NCBI GenBank assembly: GCA_037389465.1
Contig: JAZARR010000214.1
Location: 1-64,000 of the forward strand
Source of the DNA: Baylisascaris procyonis
Lineage: Eukaryota > Nematoda > Chromadorea > Rhabditida > Ascarididae
Direction of reading: 5' to 3'
Length of the DNA: 64,000 bases
Shown here: positions 27,601-38,145 of the stretch, piece by piece
Layout: each line of letters opens with the position of its first letter
Numbering within the stretch: position 1 is the first letter of the stretch
Position numbers and translations under genes: made by a program
Notes under the pieces: generated by a model
What the model saw: the letters and a program-made list of their open reading frames with translations, nothing else
What the model was told of the DNA's origin: nothing
The model's database searches: none

Positions 27601-30600
27601 ATCACACAGACGATCTCACCGAGTGGGATTTCGGAGGTTTGTTGATTCCCCTCTTATCACTTAGTCATCGTTCAGGTTGCTTGTATATATTAAATGGAAG
27701 GTTTGTAATTGTCATTTACCTTTTATATCAGCAGTCACAAATTTTCTGTACACACAGCCTTACTCAGGACTCTATTATGTTTTGTGCTTTCTGCATTTTT
27801 GCTTCCTTTTAGCTTCACCACTGTTTTTATATTTTGAGTTTTTCTTGTTGCACTTCCGGTTTGCCGATTGCGTTTGCTTGCATGAGTTGTGATACTTCGA
27901 TGAGTACGCTTATTTCATTTTATGTATATTTTTTGTTACATATCAGCGGAATGATCGGAAACAACTGATCGTTTTGGAGAATATTTGAAAAAAAAGGTAA
28001 GTTAAGGCTTGTCGAGGTTTTTTGAAAAGTACTTCGAATTTCGTTTTTGTTTTATTAACGAGTATTGAGAAAGAAGCTATTTTCATATCAATTCTAACCA
28101 GAGAACAGAATTTTTAGCAACCTGACCAAGTCTGTCATGGTTTAATCCGTTTTTTTCAATTGTTTGATAACCAATTGTTAAGTAGCAGTTTTCAACTATG
28201 CTGCTATTTACTCATTAAGTACACCACGTTGCAATTTTTCACTAGATAATGGACCGCATAGTGATTGCACTTAATTCTGACTGATACTAGAACACATTCG
28301 TGAGTACGTATGTTGTGTATGTTGTGAAACGATATATCAAAGCGACTCATAGAGAATTTCACTAATGCAAGTCAGAGATTGAGGAGAATCTGTTTCATTT
28401 TAATTTACTCAGACGGGACATCAACTTTTTTAAGTTGCGTGACCATTTTTGCAGCAAAGCATTCGATGCCAGCAATATATTTGTTATTCACATATTCGCT
28501 CTTAGTAGTTATGAGAAACTAAAGTGTTGTTTATGTCACTTGATGATACTTTTTTTTTTGAAATAGTTTAAAGCTTCCACGAGAGTGCATTATTTCATTG
28601 CACAACTGCTTGATTCGTCATTTGTTAGCAGGTTGCTTATTTTGTCGAACTGTTTAGACCAACGATCCTTCATATTTATATGACGATCTTTATGGGTATG
28701 AGGGAATCTATAGGCATTACACATTCAAACGTTGATGTTTGTTTTAATTTGCCCCTTAGTTTGAAATAATAGGAGCCGCATTAAGAAAGTGAAAGAAAAT
28801 AATTGACAGAATTATTTTCGAGCATGCAGTCTGTTATGAAAGTTACGAATATTTGGACGAATTCGATGATATGCAAAACATGGGTGCCATACCCTTTATG
28901 CGCGTCGCAGTTCATTGCGAAGCAAGTTATGGGTCATATTGTCATGGGCGTCTGAAATAATATTTGACGTCCTCGTGGCATCGAAAGGAATTATTAAATT
29001 GCTAATAACATCACAGAATTGACATATTTTATGCCTAATGATTACTACCAAAATATCATTCGTTTCTTCATATCTTCATAGTTGGTATCTCTGTTGCAGC
29101 TGTGTTGCCCTTAATTATCATTGCTGCACTTGAAAGCAACGATACATTTGCATTGCAGTAGTTGTAGGAATTCTTAGGCATGGATCCGCATGAAGATCAT
29201 CACCGCTAGTAAGAGGAATGATGTTATTGGCGAAATTTATGCGAATTGTTTTGAGGCTGAGACATTTTAGCGTTATGTTCTTGTTTATAGCTCGTTGATA
29301 TGGCGATGAGAATGTTCAAATAACAATATGATTGCACATTAATTATGTTGTTTTTGTTAATTGTTGCTAGTAAAATGGGTAATATTGATGTTTTGTTAGA
29401 ATATAGAAATGAGGAAAGTAGACATTTGCATATTACAAGCACACTGAAATTTTTTACTTCTCTGTGATGATCGAGAAGCAAAAAAATATCCTTGCATCCA
29501 GTGGTCTAGAAAAATAAAAAATGATGGCCCAGAAAGACAATGAAGCATTTAAAAATATATAGGTAAACCGAAAATATCGAGGCCAAATAGTCCTTGGAAA
29601 ATTTACTGAATGCAATAAAGGACAATTAATAAATAATATAGCGGAAAATTGGTACTTGCTTTACACATCATTTTGGGTTTAAATTTTGCAGCAGTCTTAA
29701 ATGGCCATGCTTCCCACCTATGTTTGATATTGATTAAAGTGTTGTTCATATTTAAGCGGCTGGAATGGGAAGAAGCGGTAGTAGTTCAGTGGCATCAATC
29801 GAAAGTCCTAGTCAGTCTCGGACAAGCTCCTTCGGTGTTTCGGGCGCTATACTACTAAGAAGTGCAGTCGAGCAAGTCATGAATAGAGCAGAAAAGAACG
29901 CCGAACGATTACGTCATGAAACAAATAACGAGGTGGCCTTATACTTCGTAATCACCTTTTTTTTCAAAGTTGAATGTGTTATCGTTATTTGACTGTCAAA
30001 TGTTTACACACCATTATATGCTTATCTATTCAAAAAGCCCGCCCCTATTTCAAGGCTATTTAAAAGCGGGATTGTATTGATCTGCATCACATCTTCACTT
30101 CTTCTCCTTGCGGTTGTCTTCACTTCCAGGTTTTTATTTATAAGCTTGTATTTTGATCGTGTTCATTCACTGTTACCCTATTCAATTTGGGAGGTTTTGC
30201 AACAAAATAAAGACTGATTTTGGATCAAAGTAGCAAATGGATAGGAAAAATATTGCTATAAGAGTGAAGGTTAAAATGAGTAGCTTGAGGGAAAAAAGCG
30301 TGCAAGAAGTGGTCTTCTAATGTTACACTCTTCTTGAGATCAGGATGTGCTTTTAGGGCAACGCAGTCTGACTTAGCATACAAGCTTTTTGGTTTATTTC
30401 TGCTGCAAAGCGCATTGATGACGAGTTAATAACTGGAGTCATCCGACGATCATTCCTTCTTTTCCATCTTCGCTCTCTCCCCGGGTCTCTTTCGAGGATG
30501 CATTCAAGCACAGTGGGGAGAGGACATGTAGTGAGTTTGTACTCCAAAAGTACCATGATTTCGAAAATGCAATTCATCTCTAATATTCATTCGTAGTTAG

Positions 30601-32672
30601 TTGGAAGTTACGAATTTATGTATTCGCATGAGAGGTTAGCTTCGAGCTATTTCAGATGAAAGAAAGCATGGAAAGGATATTGATTGGCGAGGATGACGAC
30701 GAGTATGTGCTCTCATCGTTCGGTGCGAACGAAGAAGAGCGCAGAGCAGCTGGGACCGAGCTGTCACCAGCTAGCACATCCCAACGCATTATCGGTACCA
30801 TCCTTGAAATGAACGCTTCGAGCAGCTCCAGTCGGTAAGACTCACTTCTGCTTAAGCAGTTTTTCCTTCTATACTGCATCAAATTGTAATAGACAGTTTA
30901 GCTGAATCATGAAGAAAACTGTGATTTTTTCTTCCCATGCTGTTAGTTGATTGATAGGATGGTTTCGTCGTTCGTTCGCATCCCTCAGTGTCTCTTCACC
31001 TGTTCATTCGACCAGTCAGCATTTGTTATATGTGAAAAGGGTGATTGGCTTATTAATGTGCTAGAGAATGGAGAGTTCTGTTCTTTAAAATTTCCGCAAA
31101 CTGATTTCTTTAAAATCAATGGAGAGATGGAGAGTTTTGTTTGATTTGATTTGATTTGAAAGAAATCAGTTTGCGGAAATTTATTCGAGATATTATTTCA
31201 TCAAATAATGATGTCCATTTTATTATTTTGAATAAAGCTTCAGAAGAATGATTAATTTGTATCCAGTAATGTGCTCAACAATTCTTTTCAATTCAATAAT
31301 GGAACTGATGAGTCAATTGTTGAATGATTAACTAAGCGATAAACAATAGCTTTTCTGTTTTCATTACGTAATATTTCTTAAAGTGAGATTTTTCGGAATA
31401 AATTTCTGAAAAGTATTTGGAATTTCTTCAATTCATATGAAACTGCTTGCAGCTCCGCTTCACCGAAATCATTGAAAGCGCTTTCAATAGAGGATTCATT
31501 ATTACGAAATGAGATGGACAAGCGGAGATACTTGGAGGAGGATGGCATATCAAAGAACCTTCTTACTCGACATGTAACATTTTATCTTATTTCAGTATTG
31601 CAACGCACCAATTACTGGCAATATTTATGAAATAGAGAAATAAATATGCCAATATTGCCTATTAACATACGAATATTTTTACACGGCTTGCTTCACTTAT
31701 TTAATTTTTCACTCGAGCCCACCTAGCAGCTGAGGAAGACGTCTTGGGCTTCGTGGCGGCTTCCATTGTAAATATTTTTAAGGTCGTATTATCCCAAATG
31801 AAACACAAAATTGAGAATCCCTTCATATTTCCAGAAAGTGATGTATTTAGGAGACGGATTTTACTGCGAAGGGGATTTTTTGCTCCCGAATTTCGAGCAT
31901 GCTGCAGCGGCAGTATGTAATGTCTGATTCGTATGAAAACATCGTTTTAGCTTTGTGGTAAAAGAGGGGAGTGTTTATCATTAAAGGAGTTTTGCTAAGG
32001 ATTCCAAGGAGGCGATATTTCATTGAAGGTGGGGAAACAATTGGGGTAAGAATGCTTTATTTGATACTTTTATAAATATTGTCTGCGTTCGTAAGATACT
32101 CCGAAAAAACGCTTACTTATTAGAAGCCTTCCACTGCGCAACTTGGAAAGTATGTCTAGGTGTGTTACGAAATAGGCGTTGATAATGGACTGACAGACTC
32201 GGAATTCGGTGGAACTTTGAAGTATGAACAAGATTGTTTTTGGGATCCTTGAATGAGGAGTGAAACTGCTTTATCTAAGGGTGTTAATTTATTTGCTGTA
32301 GAGTGAGCAGCATCTAGGTAGCGTCTCGGACATTATCACTGCTGGGTGATGGTATTGTAATGTTAAAGCAGTGTTCAGTTTGAAGTGAAGTTAATCCGAT
32401 TTGCAAAGCATTGCGTTCAGCTGGCTAATATTGTGTTTTTGAAGATAGCACCAAGTGACGTGGGCGACTACGTGGAAGGTACAGCAGTGTGCTTATCGCA
32501 GGTTCCGAGACAGTTAGTCGACGGGGAGCCGCAACTTGACTACGCATGTCTCGCGCTAAATGTGGATAGCTCACGCAAGGCTAGCGCCAATACAATTCAG
32601 TCGGGAATCCTCCAAGTAGCCTTGCCCAAATTCACTTGCGATTATACAATCGTTGATACTCAACAGCCTTGA
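10605..32672 (+). CDS. ist-1: Insulin receptor substrate (IRS / IST-1-like) docking protein, 19 exons
   Basis: Exons: 10605-10679, 11549-11683, 13120-13296, 13563-13675, 14129-14231, 15556-15746, 18761-18910, 20501-20718, 21900-22137, 22690-22730, 23120-23221, 24202-24270, 26412-26486, 27517-27636, 29757-29932, 30656-30834, 31453-31573, 31835-31912, 32445-32672. All phases join, giving 862 codons plus TGA. A PH domain (about residues 8-112), a PTB domain (about 118-258) and a Ser-rich tail are in the IRS order, which is why I call it IRS. The family binds phosphorylated NPxY sites on insulin/IGF receptors at the membrane and recruits PI3-kinase. The tail carries one YxxM motif (YTQM, 498-501) and a block RQRSDSFGSSN like the Ser-rich segments of IRS proteins. 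The weakest junctions are the exon 13 acceptor and donor (ccaacg|gttcga) and the 41-base exon 10. The 5' UTR and poly(A) site were not found. IRS identity is strong; one-to-one orthology with C. elegans ist-1 is inferred. Confidence 0.9.
11380..11392. repeat. C homopolymer run
   Basis: Thirteen consecutive C in IRS intron 1, inside a pyrimidine-rich stretch. Confidence 0.85.
13120..15746 (+). CDS. ist-1: IRS-like gene exons 3-6: PTB domain
   Basis: The end of exon 3 (RPVFREEYFE), exon 4 (VAWDVEMVKLP), exon 5 (RLCMYPHSMMIVKRG) and exon 6 (NFGKQEKYFFLRVGR, then TGAGELWLS) follow the IRS PTB pattern strand by strand. The last block matches the vertebrate FFFxEVGRxxxTGxGExWM signature, and the C-terminal helix is AxSIYEKVSKICE. 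Between strands 1 and 2, exon 4 carries a Lys/Glu-rich insert of roughly 15-18 residues compared with vertebrate IRS1. The family role is binding of NPxpY motifs in insulin-family receptors. Confidence 0.88.
15747..18760 (-). other. IRS intron 6 with coding-like fragments on the minus strand
   Basis: A 3-kb intron. On the minus strand it contains open frames at 17872-18078 (68 codons), 17055-17348 (97 codons) and 16629-16859 (76 codons). A further stretch around 17400-17650 reads as protein-like sequence with one in-frame stop. The three complete frames have their own ATG, but I recognise no domain and see no clear splice chain. A decayed or fast-evolving nested gene is possible; chance is also possible. 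Confidence 0.25.
17239..17269. repeat. Perfect 13-bp inverted repeat with 5-base loop
   Basis: ttcgtaatgaaca at 17239-17251 is exactly complementary to 17257-17269, with tctca between them. It could form a hairpin inside IRS intron 6. Confidence 0.85.
18761..22137 (+). CDS. ist-1: IRS-like gene exons 7-9: Ser-rich tail, first part
   Basis: Exon 7 is Ser/Ala-rich (ARSSSFCASQSSSPK). Exon 8 is acidic and Ser-rich and contains VMFVGDRD (345-352) and IMYIGDRE (369-376), two copies of one short motif. Exon 9 includes DYTIFDGGSG and a basic end, TKRTRLHHK. The exon 9 donor, CAGAA|gtaaca, overlaps a stop codon in frame (AAG TAA), so retention of this intron would end the protein at about 467 residues after PH and PTB. 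Confidence 0.8.
22690..24270 (+). CDS. ist-1: IRS-like gene exons 10-12: PI3-kinase docking segment
   Basis: The 41-base exon 10 (22690-22730), exon 11 (23120-23221) and exon 12 (24202-24270) join in phase and encode KEAYEIPDGEYTQMECAAES and then LTEVRSYVSDSTE. YTQM, preceded by acidic residues, fits the YxxM consensus bound by the p85 SH2 domains of PI3-kinase. The exon 12 acceptor is a tandem cagcag; the first AG keeps the frame, and use of the second would drop one codon. Confidence 0.75.
24587..24658. repeat. (TA)n microsatellite
   Basis: A pure run of 36 TA dinucleotides in intron 12 of the IRS-like gene. Confidence 0.97.
26412..27636 (+). CDS. ist-1: IRS-like gene exons 13-14
   Basis: Exon 13 (26412-26486) encodes IRSGSECSDANGVRQRSDSF, and exon 14 (27517-27636) encodes GSRAASFSAQRDARKGARLS and an acidic end. 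RQRSDSF and RAASF are basophilic Ser-kinase-like sites of the kind common in IRS tails. The exon 13 donor (cg|gttcga) is chosen because it alone keeps the phase into exon 14. A stronger-looking donor at 26503 (gtttgt) and another exon-like segment at 26529-26575 do not keep the phase. Confidence 0.65.
29757..30834 (+). CDS. ist-1: IRS-like gene exons 15-16
   Basis: Exon 15 (29757-29932, acceptor catatttaag, donor gag|gtggcc) encodes a Ser-rich stretch (GRSGSSSVASIESPSQSR) and a predicted helix (EQVMNRAEKNAERLRHE). Exon 16 (30656-30834) continues the helix (MKESMERILIG) and then an acidic segment with DDDEYVLSSFG. Phases 0 and 2 match their neighbours. Confidence 0.8.
31088..31182. repeat. Perfect 24-bp inverted repeat in IRS intron 16
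   Basis: The 24 bases at 31088-31111 are an exact reverse complement of 31159-31182, with 47 bases between them that include a gatttgattt repeat. It may be the remnant of a small inverted-repeat element or an RNA hairpin. Confidence 0.9.
31453..32672 (+). CDS. ist-1: IRS-like gene exons 17-19: C-terminus
   Basis: Exon 17 (31453-31573) encodes SASPKSLKALSIEDSLLR. Exon 18 (31835-31912) contains VMYLGDG (763-769), a third copy of the VM[FY]xGD motif. Exon 19 (32445-32672) has GDYVEG (794-799), LDYACLALNVD (a Tyr site placed like the C-terminal NYIDLDL site of vertebrate IRS1) and the end CDYTIVDTQQP followed by TGA. The comparison to the SHP2-type site is positional only. Confidence 0.8.
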
Positions 32673-35600
32673 TAAGGTTCACCATATCGTGCTTTCATAT
32701 GTGATTCGTAATTCGAATGGAACTCTGAGGACTTATGAATTAAATGTTGAATAGGGGCCCTAGTGCGCATCTGCAATTTTTGTATCTTTTCGGATTGGGC
32801 GGGTCTTCAAACGGTTACAGCTTACAGTGTAGAAGCCTCGGTAAAGGTGGAAATGTAGTCGAAAACCTTTATTTATTACTTCCTTTGCCAACAACTGACA
32901 ATCTGATACGAAACTTTGGTGTGCGTGATCGAGTCTTTAGAGTGTTTTTCACTCGAATTATTATACGAGCGTTTGCAATATCTTGATTCGTTGATGTAAT
33001 GTCGGTTATCGATGTACATCCTGTTCCTTTCACTCCATCTTTCCCTGTCACCATAGAGAACAAAACAGTACTGAAAACGAATTTTTTTTTTAAGAAAAAG
33101 ACAATTTAACGAGAAAAGGCAGAAAAGGAAAAACTTCTAAAAATATCTACTTTAAATGCTTATGCTGAAAAAAATAATCTTTCGAAAGTAGATATGACAC
33201 GAGAAAATGATTGCATCTTTTAGAGAGTGAACTTAGTTTGCATCGAAAGAATTTTAAAAGGTTCTAATTGATTTGCGGATTCACATTCTTTTGTTTTCAA
33301 TATTTAAGTGTTTACTTGGAGGTTTGATGTTTGTTTTTCTATACTTATTATTTTATTTGAGCAATACAACGAAAGAAGGTATTATTTCACAGTAGTAGTC
33401 TAGTGATAATGCATGAATTTGAGATTTACGAAAAAACCGACGATTTCTTAACAATTAGTTTTCCTATAGAAAATTCGACACCCCTAATTATTCGCTAGTC
33501 AGTTGCGTTGGATTAATCTTAATCATTTAAACCGTATAATTTGCCCCGGTTCAGCGAAATCGCTTCGCCTGATTAGCTGCTCTAGTATATTCTTGGTTTT
33601 CTCTCAGTATTTCGCAGATTTGTTTGCGCATTCACTATTGTTATCGGAAACCCGGGAAATCGTTGTGAAATGCCTTCCTATCTGCAGATTTCTGCTTGTA
33701 GCAATGTCTCTAACATTATACTCATTGTTATCCGATATTTGAGCTAATTCCAGTTTTTCGTTTCGTTATGTCTTTTATTAAAAAGTAGCTATGTTCGAGC
33801 AGTGTTTTTCAAAGAAAGCCTACGAAATATAGAGTGGTGTGCGATCTTAAATAATTTCACAGGGCCTCCATGGTGACAGTAATGAAAGTGGATACCACTA
33901 ATTTAGCAAGTTTTTCGTATGTTTATTTTGTACATGCGAGTTATTTTTTTCTCGAATTATTCTTTTCCTCATTTTCGTTCCATTTTATCATTAAAATTTT
34001 ATTCTCCTAACGCTCAAATATATCCACAATATAGTTGGACCGTAGTTTTGCTTATTTTCTTTCGCAATTTTCCTTAATCATTTCATCCACTGGAATCTTG
34101 ACAGTATTATGATAGTTGAAAATTATGGAACTGATTTGCCTTTCAGATGGGGAATGAAACTGTAGATCGAACATGATCGTTTATGATTAAAGCATGCACT
34201 CCACATAAAAGGTCTAAACTGAATTGGCTCAGATATTGCGCTCACTGGATTATTGTTATTACTGTGTATATGTCTGATATACTCGGGTATATATCGATAG
34301 AGGTATGTTCGTAGTGCGGAATCGTTTAAAAATACTGTGATTTTGTTTTCGTTATTACCGCTTTTCTAAAATAATTGTAATTATTGTTAGTGTTTGATTT
34401 GTGGGCACTTCTTGCTGTAATAAATCACGGTTACTTATGAATGTCCACTGTTGAAGCGTTGATTCACACTTAGAAGCGTTTTAATCAACTCGCAATTTCT
34501 ATCTGTGAAAGATAATTGATGCATATGTTCTGGACGTGAGGAAATGAAAGGACATGAACTTGCCGTACTCTCTTTTGCCCTCCCGTTCCTTCCCCACTTC
34601 TTTGAAATTGATTAAATATTGCGGCTGCAAAATATTTTTTAATAGAAAACATTGAATTGTGGTCAGCAAAAGTTGAGACCTAAGGAAACTAATTCTTTTA
34701 ACGCACCTGAACAGGTTCTTATTAAAAAACCTGTGGGCGACGTCACATCTTTCCATTGTACACGTGTTCAAATTTTTGTTAGTGTCTGTCTTTTGGACTA
34801 CTTCGGCTTGCAGTCCGCATAACCTAACACAGTTGGATTTGATGGCTACAAGGTGATCTATAAGATAACCTCCTATTTTCGATTTCGTTGCAGCTCGTTG
34901 TTCTGTTAATGATTAAAGGACATTTAAAGGCGAGATGTAAGTTTTGAGTCAAATCCGTTCTGATGCCGGTTGCATGTAATTCAAGAGCGTCTTCTTACTT
35001 CAAGCTAAGTACGACCGATAACTCTCATAGAGAAGTTTGCTTATCACAAACATCTTAGATTTTAGATGTTGGCTCATTGAAGTGCGAAAGCACATATTGC
35101 GCCAGTGCATCAGACACGTTTTCCCACTTTATATTGTGCGGAAACAGTTGAGCTCAGGTGAATTGATCGTTTTTGTTTTTAGATATTTTTTCACGCTGAT
35201 TGGATAGTTGGTTATGTGTTAACAATTAGGTACAGGAAATGTGCAAAAATGTTGGAAAAAGCGAAACTGTAAGTAGAAAAATTGGCTGGTAGTTTATACA
35301 GAGTAACTGCTTCGGATCACATTCGGGAAGCGTCGACGAGTTGTCTTTTATGTGGTTTTATTTGATAATTTAATCAGTTACGTCTTGCAATTGTAAACGG
35401 TTACCATGGACGGCTGTCACGTTTTTTGGTTGCACATTTAGCAAATGCGTAGTATGGGAAGGCCGATAGCCAAAGAATGATGGCCAAGAGAGGGGAGAGG
35501 GAGAATCTTCTTGAGCACTAGGTACCTTTGGTCATGATTGCTGTTAGGTGATGCCTTTATAACGCTTTCGGTCTCTCCCACACCAGCGACTTCATCGACT

Positions 35601-37083
35601 GTGCTTAGTGACTTCACTCTTTTATGCAAAATAGCACCGCAGAAAGTTTTGGTACTGATTGAAACCAGTAATAAGTGTAGGATGCCCGATTAGGGCTTTA
35701 CTTTCGTTCAGTGGATGCTGCAAGAGAGCACCGAGGTATTAACCAAGATAGGTAGTAAGCCTATGTGCAAAGCTGAATTCTTTAAGCCGTTTCGAGGAAT
35801 GTTCTATGTTGCTTGAGATGTGGAGCGTTGACCTTTACTGGTCAAATTCATGCTAACGGAAGTTTGACCTGAAGAATACGGCTTTTCGCATGCTTCATTC
35901 AGTTTTAGAATATTTCGGTCGATTTTTTTGGTTAGGATGGGAAAATGTATATCCATCGCTGTGTTAATAAATCCAAAGTGAAGAGATGAGGTAGTTTTTT
36001 GAACAATAGATAATATTTTTAAGTGCAGTGTTTGTCATGCAAATTATTTAGGATGCCACAATAAATCAAATTTGAATGAATCATTTAATTGCGTGTAAAT
36101 TTTGATGAATTGTTCAGGATGCCGCAGTGTTTGCCATGAAATTTTGGGGATCATTTCGAAAGTATACGAATGATTCCTTTATTTCTCATAAAAGTATAGC
36201 AGCGACGAATTCTTTCTTTTGTCAACAAAGTCAGCGGTGCTGACTTAAATCTATTCCTGTTGGTTAGTTATTTGCAAAGGTTGTATTTTTTGTTCAGTTC
36301 ATCTATATGGGATAAGTTTTCGAATGTGAAAGCTAATCTAAATATAGCCCCATATGTACGTAGCTATGGTACATGTATTTATTTTTATTATTTATATAGA
36401 TTTCTCATTTTATTCTCTCCCCATTTTAGCAGAAGGCATATGGGACGTTCCCATTCACAGAAATATGTTGAAGGCATAATACAAAAATTTATCGAATTTG
36501 CATTTAGACTCCGTTGATAGTCATCATAAATATGCTTTTAGATTAGCATATTGCAGTAGTCAATATTTTAGCGGCGTTTTTGAGGAATGTCGATTTAAAA
36601 AAAGAGACATCAATATGAGTCGACTAATTTTTAGTACATGGAAGATTCATTGATATTACGCTATCTAAAAGATTCTCATCGATTTATCAGTTACTAATAA
36701 CAACTATGTTCGTATTTTTCGAGTTGAGATGGAGATGAACTTTCAGAATTATTCTTTTATGAGTCATATTTGCAGTGATGGGAACAGGCCACAGAGCAAT
36801 AATTGTATGGGTGCAATTGTTGTTGGTATTAGTCTTCCTTGTGGTTTATTTGGTATCTTTTCTTCATTTTCTTTACCATCTTTTCTTTACGATGTATATT
36901 AGAAATGTGGAATAACCTTCTATATAAAAGCAGCTGTACTCTGCCCCCTCCCTTTCTTCCTCCATTAATTAGGAAAGGTGGTCTTGGTATATGCACTCGA
37001 TCATTTCCCAAAACCTACACCTGATCTGTGCGTTTCGCGGTAGCACAAGCTTACGGAGAAACCGTTAAAAAGCAGTTTTCCAG
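32673..37083. other. Intergenic, downstream of the IRS-like gene
   Basis: Contains the 3' UTR of the IRS-like gene, whose poly(A) signal I could not place with confidence. No other supported gene. The first coding exon of the TMEM60-like gene may lie here or further downstream but was not recognised. Confidence 0.45.
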
Positions 37084-37219
37084 CTCCCTTCGTTTACAGG
37101 AAGCGATTGCCAGCGTACACTTGATGGCAATCGGCTATGGAGACGCCGATAGTATCACCGGCGATGATCAAAAATCAAATAGGGGAAATGAAGGAAGTTT
37201 GAAATGCCAAAACAGATAA
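37084..37219 (+). CDS. Possible terminal exon, unrecognised
   Basis: After the acceptor agttttccag, an open frame of about 45 codons runs to TAA at 37217-37219. It includes LQEAIASVHLMAIGYGDADS followed by a hydrophilic end. Codon use is more protein-like and GC is higher than in the flanks. No partner exon or family is recognised; it could be an isolated last exon or chance. Confidence 0.25.
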
Positions 37220-38145
37220 TTCTAAAACTTAGGATTGCTTCACATTTCAAGGCTTTTCTCGATTTGTTTCGTTCGCCTTGCCTTAAAAAATCTGTTCAGT
37301 TCTCACCTCATATCAGAAGCAGAATATTTAACAACCGAAAGTGCTGCTTCATGCTGTTGACGTCAGCATTTTGAACATAAATCTGTTCATCGGTATAGAA
37401 GTTGTGACGTTCGACGTTTTATATTTTTAGGCATTCGTAACTGAGGGAAAAATTAAAGATGATTGAGGGAAAGGGATGCCATTGTGTGTGGTTTTTAGTT
37501 GCGGTGGAGGGCCTATAATGAAAATTTTCTTAGTTGTATTTGTTAGGCATTGTGGCTTTTATGCGGTGTGAGATATTTGCTCATCGAAAACGCTTTAACT
37601 TGCACATTAAATCGTTAATGATTGATATATTCTATTCATCGAAAAAAGTCTGAGGTGATGACTACCACTTTGCATTAGTAATTGTAAAACAAAATTAGGC
37701 AACTGCTTTTTCGCTTCCGAGTCGTTTAATCTGAAGGCGTTACAATTCTTTGCAGAGGTAATATTCGAAGAATTAATATAGCACAACAAATATAATTGAG
37801 ATGATTTCATAGAAATAATTGGTTATTTTCGATATAATGCAGTTTTCTTAATGGATTCAAACAGTTTTCTCTACTGCGATCTGCTCACATTAGTGAGGCG
37901 TAAAAAGTGTTGCTTCGAGAGTGGATTTTTGCTCAGGTGTTTCCCAGTGGAATAGTTGTTCGACAGGTGAAGATGATTTTTCTCTAGATTCGAAGCTCGG
38001 TCACCAATAGCCTGTTGGATAGAAGAAGGGTTCGGCAACATCGAACTGAGCAGGAACTAGGTGTAAAATGTGCCTGATGCACCTGGGCTTCTGGGTCGGA
38101 AAAATTCGCTTATCTTTTGATACAGCTAATATGGCTATTGTTAGG

